Of a DNA stretch of 64,000 nt, positions 46,170 to 57,337 are shown piece after piece. Below the pieces are notes generated by a model. That model made no database searches. It saw nothing but the letters and a program-made list of their open reading frames with translations, and was not told where the DNA came from. Both the position numbers and the translations under genes were made by a program. How positions within the stretch are numbered: the stretch's first letter is position 1; each line of letters opens with the position of its first letter. The DNA lies in NCBI RefSeq assembly GCF_958979055.1, contig NC_084893.1, positions 7,195,071 to 7,259,070 of the forward strand, in the 5' to 3' direction. The stretch comes from Alnus glutinosa (Eukaryota; Streptophyta; Magnoliopsida; Fagales; Betulaceae).

Positions 46170-46833
46170 GGATAATTGTACCGTTGGTCCATGTGATATG
46201 CCATAATTATTTTTCACTCCCTATGGTTTAAAAAGTACATGGAAGGTCCCTGTGATATGTAATAATTACAAATCGATCCCTACAGTCAAATTCCGTTAAA
46301 AATTTTAACAGATTCCATCAAATGCCACGTCAGCGCCACGTGTCATCATCTTATTGGCAACACGTGGCGCTGACATGTCCAACTTAATAAAATAATATAA
46401 ATTTATTAAAAAATAAATAAAAATACTTTTTTTTTTTGAAAAAATTCAAATTCAAATTAAAAAAAAAAACAAAAAAAAAAGGAAAAAGGTGGCTAGGCCA
46501 CTCCAGGCGGCCTCTGGGGGTGGCGCGCGGCCACCCCTTGCCTGCCAGTTTTTTTTTTCTTTTTTTCTTTTTTGTTTTTAAAATAAATTTATTTATTTAT
46601 TTATTAACAAATTTATATTTTTTATGAAGATGGACACGTGTCGCCATCTTATTGGCGACACGTGGCGCTGACGTGTAGGGCTAACAGATTCCGTCAAAAT
46701 GGTGAACGGAAAATCGACCCAGGGAGTAAAACGTAATTATTGCATATCACAGGGACCTCACATGCACTTTTTAAACCATAGGGAATGAAAAATAATTATG
46801 ACATACCATAAAGACCAACGATGCAATTATCCC
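46170..46833. mobile_element. 664-bp foldback MITE with 10-bp target duplication (MULE-like)
   Basis: Arms of roughly 200 bases pair (left GGATAATTGTACCGTTGGTC; right, read inward, GGGATAATTGCATCGTTGGT). They are flanked by TAAATAATAT (46160-46169 and 46834-46843). A 9-10 bp duplication with long inverted arms fits the Mutator superfamily. Near the inner part of each arm are CACGTGTC/GACACGTGG motifs (46337-46371 and 46634-46664), giving several CACGTG G-boxes. The core is GC-rich around 46490-46545. Confidence 0.85.
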
Positions 46834-46843
46834 TAAATAATAT

Positions 46844-47174
46844 ATAAAGCTTGCTTGTCCCACATCGAGAAAAGAAACAGAGGCTCCCACCTCAGGCTTC
46901 TATAAAGATGAATGATACAAACACAATTTTTGTATGCAATTTCTACACGACTCCACTCTATGTGAAAGAAGTTGTGTGAAAATTGTGAAAAAATAATTTA
47001 TCTTCTATAAAATGCGGATGACTAGCTCTGCCTTTATCAGTTATTAAAAAAGTGAGAATATAATTGTTTAATAAAATGTAAAAGGACAACTATACTCTCA
47101 TTCTTATGATAACTAAATAATTATTTAATAAAATGCGAAAGTACAATTATGCTCTCATTTTAACAAAATGTGAA
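46844..47174. other. Spacer between the foldback MITE and unit 2
   Basis: AT-rich, with the phrase TGAAAGTACAATTATGCTCTCATTTT recurring in variant form within about 60 bases (47050-47160). No gene is seen. Confidence 0.45.
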
Positions 47175-47376
47175 AGAGGCAATAGTATTTGAGGCTTGAC
47201 TCCTAAATTTTACTGAAGTGAACCATTGACTTGTTTCTATTAACTCTCTGCCCCAACCATTTCTAATAAATATACCAAATATCCATCGCCAACAGGATTG
47301 AGGTAGCTCCTCTTTGTGTCGTGTTTGTAAAAGAGAACTATATATCATACCATCTGAGCTAGGCGCTTTGGTGGAT

Positions 47377-47950
47377 TTTAGTAAGGTTGGTAATTTTTTA
47401 TACAACTTGTGAATTTGATACGAATTCGACACAAAGTTAAAGGATTAGGGTTAAGCTTAAAAGGGTTCAGATTATAAAAGAATTTACCTGTTAGACTTGT
47501 TTAATAAATGGGTCATTATCGGGTTAACTCATTTGACCCGGGTCAACCCCTTTTACCGGTATATTTAAACATTTTTTTTCACATTAAAAAGTAAATCTAA
47601 ACAATTATGTTACCTTTTTCTTTCTCTCATTGTCCAAAAAGTAAAGATTAAACTAAAAAAATCTCACAAAAATACAAAACAAATCTTTTTTTTTATTGAG
47701 TTAGAACTTGAACCAAAAAAGGCAAAGACTAAAAATAATTAGCCAGAGTTTTTTTCTTCTTCAAGTTTTAGAACTTAAAGTAAAACCAAAACGAGTAATC
47801 AATAAAACAACTCAATGATTCATACTTTCAACCAAGGACTAATATAATTATTCAAACAATATAATTTTTTTTAGTTTAAATTTAAGTTTTTATTTTTATA
47901 AACTTTATTATATAACGAGTCCGACACGTGAACTCGTTTTGTCAGCATTT
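47377..47950. mobile_element. About 570-bp insertion private to PIMT unit 2
   Basis: Unit 1 reads GTGGATCCCCAGTAGTG continuously, whereas here GTGGAT and CAGTAGTG are about 570 bases apart. The inserted DNA is AT-rich with GAATTCGACAC and AACGAGTCCGACACGTGAA motifs near its two ends, like some plant DNA-transposon remnants. Terminal repeats are not clear. Confidence 0.5.
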
Positions 47951-48261
47951 CAGTAGTGACGTTTGTCGTCATATCGTAGCATACTAAGTTGTCACATTTG
48001 GGTTCTTTACAAGCACCTACAAACAAAACTCTGATCACTACAGATTTCTATAAACATGTATTTAGATCGACAAGGCATTCAGACTGTACTAAATCACGTA
48101 TTATATATTGTGCATAGAAGATCAACGACATCATATATAAAAGAAGAAACAGAGAAAAACAAAACAAACCCAAAGTAGTAGTAGTAGCGCAACCCCAAAC
48201 CCAGGTCCCCAACTTCAACTACAAACACACACCTCCAGGAAAGAAATCTATCCGCCCACCT

Positions 48262-51200
48262 TCAGGCGCCTCGCAACTGAGCATCGATCTCGACTAGTGA
48301 GAGGTACGAAACGAACAGAGGTCTCGATCACTCCGGACTCTCAACCAACCATCTTTTTTCTTGTCAATCACCTTCAAATCTTGAAATACACTTCCAACAG
48401 GAATCACCCGTCTTCCTCCAGGCTTCAACTGGTCAATAAGTGCCTGCGGGAGTATTTCTGTAGCTGCTGCCCCAACATGTAGCATGCATCATAAGGCCAG
48501 GTGCATGCTCCGGCCAACCCAGCCTTCCATCTGTCAAATGAATGGAACAATATATATATTAGCATGCATGCATACTCTCGATCTCTTCTTAAGCTAAATC
48601 ATCTAAATTTCAAATTACGTGCGTTCTCAAAAACATAACACCAACGTGCACCGAAAGGGAACCTTCTTTCAATAATGGAGCCGCTGCACTTTTTTGAAAA
48701 TTCTGGATTAATTGAGGAAGATACCAACTCAGGAATATGTTCCACACCAACAGCACGACCTTGTGGTCCAACCATCAGTGCAAAACAAGCTGTCAAATAC
48801 CCGGTTCCTGCAAAAAGAATCATGTTCAGGTTTAAAGAAAAAAAAAAAAAGGTCAAAAATATCCAAACTGCAGTTAAGTTATATTATTATCAAGTCGGAT
48901 TAAACTTGGAAAACCAAAAAAAATGGCATCTAGCAGTTAATTTAAGTCAACTACTTTAGATTATGCAGCTGCCCCGTAGATAATGGGATCAAAAAACACT
49001 TGAGCATATTTATTAATTCAAAATAAATTATTTAGATAATATATGACTGTAAAACAATTGAACTTAATAAGAAAGACATTGGCAAAATTAGGACGTGAAT
49101 ATTACTATAAATTAAACCAGATGGTTTAAGAACAACACCTGAGCCAACATCCAAAGCATGCATGCCGGGCTGCAAATTCTCCTCCAACAACTGAAGGCTT
49201 GTGGCATGCATATGAGGGGCAGAAATAGTAGCATTGTAACCTATCGGAATGGGAGTATCATAATAAGGCGCATTCCCATCAGGTACAAACAAAGCCCTAT
49301 CAATACTCTCCAATACTTCAGCTACTTTCTTTGATGCCTTCAAATGCTCCACCAATTCTTCGTTCTTATTAATGCTACTTCCACTCCACAATCGCCGCAA
49401 ATAACCCTAAAAAAATAAAAAAGCTTTAGTTCGATATTCCTTTACTATTGAACTAAAAGAGAAAAAAAAATTGAGTATATGAGATGGGTGCAGCAAACGC
49501 GTAAAACCTAAAAACATACTAAACAAAGAACAATAGGTACAATTGCCACCACTTTCAAACATGGGAATCCCTTAAAAAAAAAAAAAAAAAACATGGGAAT
49601 GCTCATAAGAAACTTTACTAACAAGTCTCACACACAACAAAAAAAAATTCGCAACACCCGTAGTTAGCAAATTCTAACTCAATCTCACTGATGCAGATAC
49701 CTCGTCAAGTCGCTAGTGGCAGCTATGGGCCGAGTTTTGCGTTTCCAAGGCTTTCGGACGTGTATACAATACCAACATTATAAAAGGTGCAATGAGCCCC
49801 AACAAAAGAGGTCAATTTTAAATAACATGTCCACAGTACTCGGTAGAAATTGCCCTGCAAATACACGAAATAAACAGTCCGCACAGAACCATATTCACCA
49901 ATCATCTCAAGTAAAACTTCGTTGCACCACTTCGTGGAAAATTTCAAACCCATTTAAGAAGAACCATATTACAATCAAAAGAACCTGCAGGGTAACAATT
50001 GTTAGAGTATATTAGGGAATTCAATTTAAGAGATTTATTGTAATTATTGTTATCTCCTTTGAATGTAATCAGAGCTATAAGCTAACATTAATGTTCTTTC
50101 ATTCAATGGTCTTATGAATTTTTTTGTGATTCTATTTTATTTGCAAATCTTCTCATCATAGAATTTGCATACTCGTCACATCTCGCCGGATGAAAAAAAT
50201 AAAATAAAATAAGAGCTTTCCTCTAGCTGTCCAGATGCAAGGTGTGTTCAATTCCTTAATTTGGTTCTCCAAAGTTCAAAGGCCAGGAAATCCATTCTAG
50301 CCATATTTCTTTTCATTTATGATCAAAATCCTACATAAGTACGTTGCTGCGTGAATGAAGTGATCGGCGAGTGAGAGAGCGCTACAATACGAATCCCTGC
50401 AGTCATTTGGTCCTCAATTTCTTCATCACTGTTAAGCATATATGTATGGCCTTCAGCCTACCTTCTCAGATCAACCACATCTCGTGGACTTCAGCCCAGG
50501 CGCTGAGATCCACTGTCTCTCCTCAGTCCAGCCGCCACCACTCTAGCCACTGTCTCTGACCAGATCTGGCCATCGCAGCCAGCCACTCTTGGAGCAAATC
50601 TATTCACGCATCCTCAATGCTCCTGGATTTTTTAATTTTTAATTTTTTTAATATTGTGTCACGTATCAACCTCAGCGGTTGACACATGGCAGACCGTTAA
50701 TATTTGGACGAAAAATGTAACAGAAGTACCAAAGTGATTTTTACTCATAAACTCAGGTCCACCTATGAAACAAATGAAAATTTATTTACTAAATTTAAAA
50801 AAGTTTAAAACCTAGGTAGCAATAGGGCATTTAACCCTATTATTTAAAACGTAAGCCTCTTATAGCCATAGTTGACTCTCATTTCAACTCCGTAGTTGGT
50901 TCTTATTTATAATTGACCCTTTTTTTTTTTTTTTTTGCATTTGTGGTATTTTTAAAACTTATGTCCAATTTAGTCCATAATTGGTTTTAATTTTGGCTTA
51001 TAGTTAGTGTATTGAAATTAATTTAAGGCACATATCTAATCAGCAACGCCTCCAGTCATCATCGTCGACCATCCATCAAGGGGAGAAGAAGAAAAATTTA
51101 TTGCAAACTCAAGCTTGCAGATTGTTCCATATTGAATTTGAGGGGGATGTTAGCTAGAGTATATTAAGAGATTTGATTTAAGAAATTTATTGTAATTATT

Positions 51201-52287
51201 GTTACCTCCTATACATCAGATTTGAAAGTAATCAAATCTGATTGATTTGATTGTAATTAGATTTAATGGTAATCATTAATTTGATTACCATACTTTTCTA
51301 ACCAAACTCTCTCCAATTCTTCTATAAATAGAAGCATCATGTATAGTGAATTCATCAAGTGAATAAGAGTATAATGTATCCCTTTGACCTTTATCCTATA
51401 GACGTAAGTCATAGACCGAACCACACAAAAACTCTTGTCTCTATTTTATTATTCCGTTTTAATTTTCTTTATAAATGACCGAACCACGTAAAAACTGTTG
51501 CCTCTATTTATTATTTCCCTCTAATTTTCTTTTATATTATAATTTCTTTCAACAATTAATCACCACCGCCACGATTATAAAACATCTCGTACTTTTGCAT
51601 ATACATTATATAATCCCCATGGGCATCAAATGCTAGAAAGCCTAGAATGGATGATTTCATTACCCAGATTTAGTTTACTTGGGTAATGAAATCAATTCAA
51701 GGGCGAACACCATCTAGTTGATATCTTTGGACGAACTGACACACAAAGCGCCAAAAAGAAATGAAATTAGCATTCTGAACTCATGGGTTTCTCAACACCA
51801 TCTTTCCAAAACCAAAACAAACAAAACATATCAAAAAATCTAACCCCATCTGACTTCCTCTCCCAGATTTTCTCAGCAACCAAACAGAATGTAACAGCAC
51901 AATTAATGAGTACCCACGAGGCCACGATCGAAAAGCCAAACTTTCATAGTTAAATCAATCTCTTTCGCAATCATTTCACAAAAATCACTCCCAAACTATT
52001 AACACGTACATACATGCACTTATGTGTTTGAATTGTAGAGTACAGAAAAAGAGAGACAAAGAAAAGCTGTATATACTTCCATACGAAAGAAGAAACTGCC
52101 CGTGAAGAAATTAGGATTTGGGAGCTGAGAAGAGAGCAAGAGAGTGGTGGGTGATAAGGGAGCTGAGACGACGATGATGATGATGGTGATGACGATGGGG
52201 AGGAGGGTGAAGGTTAAGAGGTGTTCAAAAGAGGAGGCGCGCGATAGCGGCAACCATACGCTAAAGTTGGGGATAGACTAGACGCAT
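48262..52287 (-). pseudogene. PIMT pseudogene (tandem copy)
   Basis: All four exons of PIMT have counterparts: the first at about 52287-52056, the second at about 49394-49138, the third at about 48809-48646 and the last at about 48532-48262. Lesions are an extra base after the fourth codon-equivalent of the start region (ATGCGTCTAG), a 4-bp insertion in the SAM-motif exon (giving [12 protein letters not shown] in place of [10 protein letters not shown]), a destroyed donor after that exon (GTGTTATG for GTGGTATG), and insertions of 5 and 2 bases in the last exon before the HVGAAA motif. The [10 protein letters not shown] equivalent ([19 protein letters not shown]) and DVGSG survive. No functional enzyme is expected. 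Confidence 0.88.
50000..51551 (+). mobile_element. Degenerate LTR element in intron 1 of the PIMT pseudogene
   Basis: The insertion starts TGTTAGAGTATATTAGGG and ends ATAATTTCTTTCA, with ACAAT on both sides (49995-49999 and 51552-51556). Unit 1 has the empty site GGTAACAATTAATAACC. A second LTR start, TGTTAGCTAGAGTATATTAA at about 51149, follows the purine tract TTTGAGGGGGA. So there is a full 3' LTR (about 51149-51551) and a left LTR of which only the first ~100 bases are recognisable. The interior has no element-coding frame. Confidence 0.82.
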
Positions 52288-52583
52288 CTCTCGCACTTTC
52301 TACAAGTATTTTGTGTTCCTCCACCGACTCATATACCTCGCATGTGTGAGTGAGTGGTCTGTTGGGCCTTCTTGATGTTTAATGTTTCTTCTGGGAATGC
52401 AGGGACTAAGTAGTTGAGTGTCATGGGCTTCATGGGCTTGAAATTGAGTCTAAGTGGATAGCGAGTGAGGGATTTATAAATATGCGGTAGTGATGGAAAT
52501 GCATGCGGTCACAATTTGCTATTTGCATAAATATGTGGATAACAGTTTTAAGATATACAGATGTGATTAATAATTGCCTCTAC

Positions 52584-52584
<1 letters not shown>

Positions 52585-52662
<78 letters not shown>
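52585..52662. repeat. (AT)n microsatellite
   Basis: About 39 AT units, paralogous to 43561-43641. Confidence 0.95.
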
Positions 52663-52665
<3 letters not shown>

Positions 52666-53754
52666 CTAAATAGAGTCATTTTTAATTTGTAAGTTTAAGA
52701 CATTTAGGTTATATTAGGTTTTTTTCACTATCATCTCAAAGTCATACCACACTATATTTACTCTACTTTTTTTTGGGTAATCCAAATCTCGATTACTCTA
52801 AGAAATAATGATCATCTATGGTTATAATCGTGAATTGTATAACAAGTGAAATCTTAGTAATCGCATGATGCGGATACGGATACTTAAAAAAAGTAATGAC
52901 TCCATTATGCGAATGTAGATATTACTAATAACCATATTCGCATTCGCATTTTCTCCCCTAAATTATGTGGAAGCTTGAGATTTTTGCTTAATGTCATTCC
53001 TAATTTGAGTTGGTGGGTCGGATTCAGGTCGAAAAGCCAATTTGTTAAGTGAGAGAAAACTCTTTGCTACATTTTTTTTTGGTTCGTGGTAGGTTTTTTC
53101 TTTTTTTCTTTTTTGCAAAATTTTCAATTCTGCATGTCATGTGCATTACTGTTCATGGTTTTGCATTTCACTCATTCTGCATTCGGTGCATTGCTCATGA
53201 TCATGATTGAGATTAAAGAATATTGTTTGAGTTTCTCATTCATGAAACCTAGTTAGAGTTCTAGATTTGATATTGTCTACTTCTTAAATAGGTCCATTGT
53301 TTCTGTGCATCATGCATCCACTAGTGTTCATCTCTTCAATTTACATGAGTGATTGATTTGGCTTATTTGAATTACTTATTGCTAGACATTGTACGTGCTG
53401 AATCTCTCTTTTGAAATCCTCATTTCGTGACAAAAAAGGATAGAGTTTTGGTTTTATTTTTGGTATTTATGTATTTGATAGGCCAGATAGGGGGAGTAAT
53501 ATTTTTTTAATGATGTGATTGATTAACATAGATATACTAACGTGTTTATTAGATATTTATTTAATTATTCATCTATATGTTGATCTGAGTTTATTATTCA
53601 AATTCTCTATGTGTTTAATGATTTGTTCATGTTTCAAAGAACAGGTTAGACTCAAAACTTTATCTAAGCTTAGTTTGTAGTTTAATAGGTTTATGTTGGG
53701 TTTTTAGTTTTTAGTTTTTTACTTTATCATTTTGTTGTAATTTGGGTTTGTCAC

Positions 53755-54171
53755 CGATTGTTAAAGAAAGAGTTTGTTAGATTTTTAATTTTGGCAAATT
53801 CAATGCCAAAACATGTGTTGGGTGTAAGTTAGTAAAAAAGTTGATCAAAGTCATAATTATTCAAGTTTGTATATGTTGTCAACATCGACTTAGTCGGACT
53901 AAAATTGTCTTAACTTTTGATTCCGAGCTTCTATTGAAGCAAACTTGATGACGTTATAAATATGATTCAAATGCTACAACTTTGTATTGCATAAAACTTT
54001 TCCAATTACATTTTTTTTTTTTTTGGGTCAAAATGGGTTGTGAGTTGAGGACAAAAAATCTGCACGTTTTAGGCCGGAATCAAGTTTATGATTTTAGGCT
54101 ACTTTCTCAAGTCTATTTAAGGACTTTCGGAGAATGAATTTTGTAAGGATTGGGGGCAATATTTCTAGAGG

Positions 54172-54211
<40 letters not shown>

Positions 54212-54690
54212 GTCTTTTCCTTCATGTTGTAAAAAAAAAAAGTTTAGGTTTTTGTGTTATCAAGTGCCTCTTTTAGGGGTTTTTGTTGTAAACCACAACC
54301 ATTCATCAATAACAACTGAAGAGTACTATTGGAGTTTGGATAAAGGAAATCAAGTAGAAGAATTTTTCAGAAGTTCTAGGAGATCTACTGCAGTAGTGGG
54401 CAAGCGGGTCACTTGTCTAGTACAATTAATGGTGTGTCAACTACAAATGTTTTGTAAGTGTGAACAACGACTTGTAATTTCTCATTCTTTTATAATGGAT
54501 TGATTTTTGGGATTTGGCTGACTCGGAGTAATTTTAATTTTGAAGAGTTATTTAAAAGGTTCCCAATTCATCATCAAATTACTCGTATTGATTTATTTAT
54601 TGATTTAAATATATTTGATGATAATTTGTGTGATTGATAATTTTTAAATTCCACATTACATTGAGAACACATCTTTAACCCTCCATTCTA
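53755..54690 (+). mobile_element. LTR remnant, paralogue of 44940-45855
   Basis: Same order of motifs as 44940-45855 (AAGAGTTTGTTAGATTTTTA, GGCCGGAATCAAGTTTATGA, CTACTGCAGTAGTGGGCAAG). A 40-base A-run is at 54169-54208. It is a duplicated passenger of PIMT unit 2. Confidence 0.4.
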
Positions 54691-54815
54691 GGTGTTGGTT
54701 AGAGTCTAGTTTATATTTTTCAATTTACTATAAAGACATGTTATGGGTGACGTAAGAATGCAATTTTAATGTTTTTTTGATTGATTATCAATTAAAAACA
54801 CCATGAAACTACTTT

Positions 54816-55894
54816 TCTTTTTTATCCTAGCTACCTCGAATCCTTAACTAATTTATTCTCAATTGGTTTTGAAAAGAGTTGTAACTCTTGTTTTGTTTGT
54901 CTTTATGAATCCACTAAGCACAACACCTTAGCTTCCTCTTAAGCTTCAAAAGTTGAAGGCTATAAAGATTAATGATCCGGCCTTAAGGCAAAGTAAAAGA
55001 TGGATTAAATGGTGATCCTGACTAATTAACCATTTTTTTTAGCGACAGGCACGTTGTATTGTGGCCATGGATAATGCCCTAATCGATATTTGATTCATTG
55101 ATTGGCATCCAAAAAGGAAAAGAAAAAAAAAAAGTACAATGATCGAAAAAGAGTTGGACACACGCAAACATGGATGAGGGGCAAAAGAAAAACAATCGAC
55201 AAGTGTAAGAATGCTAGCTACTGCTTTAGTACTGATTCTTTATTTTTCTTTTCGCTTTTTCCTTTTCCCTTCTAAATAAGAAAATGGTAAGATATATAAA
55301 TTAATATAATGCCGGCCCCCAACCCCAACATTCCTTCCACATGTTTTACTCCTAACTTGGAATGCCGCCTTACATTTATGAGAAATGCTATTTAATTAGC
55401 AAACTGCTATATTTTAAACTGATAAAATAATAATAATAATAATAAAAGATTACACTGTAGCAAAATAGATGAAAATACTCTATTTTAAAAGATTTGCTGA
55501 AAAAATAAAGTAAAACTATTATGAACCACGTAAAAAGATAATTAGGTGGAAGAATATGGCTTGGGAGTGGGAGAGAATATTTACTCAAAGTAACTAAAGT
55601 AGCCAGGTGGGCAGGTGACGTGACCTTGATGATGTCAGAAAGTGAAACTGTACGTATCTGAGGTGGGCAGGTCTACTGCCAACATATATAGGGGCCACCA
55701 CATGCAATTAAATAAAATTATATTATCCTTTCATACGTGGCTTTTAGCTTTGTTTAGACCCCCATCGCAAGCAAGGTACCATGTTCAACAAGCTCTTTAT
55801 TCCCTTCTTCTCATTATATAAGCCTAAGATTGCGAAATTTTAATATCACGTACTCTCCTGCCCACTGAAATTAACCACCCCCTAATTATTTAAC
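54816..55894 (+). promoter_or_regulatory. Upstream region and probable promoter of the SEO gene
   Basis: About 1.1 kb without a gene. A TATATAAG box at 55815-55822 lies about 75 bases before the ATG at 55895, a good distance for a plant core promoter with a short leader. A second TATATAGG occurs at 55685-55692. The region downstream of the duplication end (54816-55600) is AT-rich with no features recognised. Confidence 0.5.
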
Positions 55895-57303
55895 ATGGCC
55901 AGCAGCAACGGCAACACACAGCCAGCTCTTAAGATGCAGCAGCTGATCAAGAGTGACCGTCGACGGACGTTCTCATCATCTGATGACGGTGCAATGATGA
56001 AGCAGATTCAGGCAACGCATTCCCCTGATGGTCGTGAAGTTGATGTCAAGCCCATTCTGAATATCATTGAGGACATCTTGCGTCGTGCCATTCCTACCAT
56101 TGATGGTGTTCTTATTAATGTATTTCTCATTTCATTTTCTCTTTAATTTGCCATCTTAATTATATTATTAATTATGATTATGTTATTGCCTAGTAAATAT
56201 ATTAAAAACAATATATGAAGAACATTCAATATTCATGATTATTAATGGTATTTTTAAATATTAGTCACTGATATATGTTCTGTATTTTTGTGTAGGGTAA
56301 GCAAGAACAAGTGGATACGGCGGAAGACAAGAGTACTAGTCAGCTGGCTGATTTTCTTGGCGTTCTTGAAGCATTGGCTTACCTCATACATAAAATTTCC
56401 TGCGAGGTTACTTTTGAGACCTGAGTCAAACACCTTCTCAATCTTATATTATTTCCTCTGCTAATTAGAACAAATACTTAATTGTCATTCTTTAAGGTGC
56501 AATTGAGATTGCGATTGATTTCGTAGATAAAAAGTGCAATTTTAAACCAAATCATAAAAAATTAGTTGTTTGGAATTGCGTTTCTAAAAAAATTGTGATT
56601 TGAAAACGTAGAAAATCTGCTTTTTTAAGAGTCCGTTTCAGTTTGTGATTTCAAAAAATGCAATTTGAAAAAATGATTTATAAAACATTGTTAAGCGTTT
56701 GGCAAAATCGCAATTGACCTTTAAAATTATGCATTTTTCAAAAAAAACACATTGTTTGTAATTTGAAAAAGTAAATTTTCTGCGTTTTCAAATCGCAATT
56801 TTTAAAAAACGCAAGTCACAAATTGTTTGCTTTTTTAAGGGTCCGTTTGCGTTTACGATTTCAAAAAGTGTGATTTGAAAAAATGATTTATTAAATGCAA
56901 TTAAGCGTTTGGTAAAATCACAGTTGATCTTTAAAATTATGCGTTTTTCAAAAAAGCACACATTGTCTGCGATTTGAAAAAATAAATTTTATGCGTTTTC
57001 AAATCGCAATTTTTAAAAATGCAATTCACATGCGAACGATTCATTTTCTAGGATTTGGTTTAAAATATCACTTTTTATTTACGAAATCGTAATACTAAGC
57101 ACACCCTAAATTGTAAGCAAATGAGTACTTTTTTTAAAACGCAAAATTTTGAAATATTAAACTGCGATTTTAAAGGTTAGACTACGATTTTAAAAAAAAA
57201 AAATCATTTTTTCAAATCGCAAACCAAAACGATCCCTTAGTCATCTAACAATTTATCTGCAAAAAGTAGAACAAATCTTTTTTTTCCCTCTCTTTTTTAC
57301 AGG

Positions 57304-57337
<34 letters not shown>

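Larger units (their letters stand above)
47175..54815. repeat. Second tandem duplication, unit 2 (broken PIMT)
   Basis: Collinear with 39985-45955. Private additions are 47377-47950 and the LTR element 50000-51551. Divergence from unit 1, with many small indels, is clearly larger than between A1 and A2, so this duplication is older. Confidence 0.85.
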
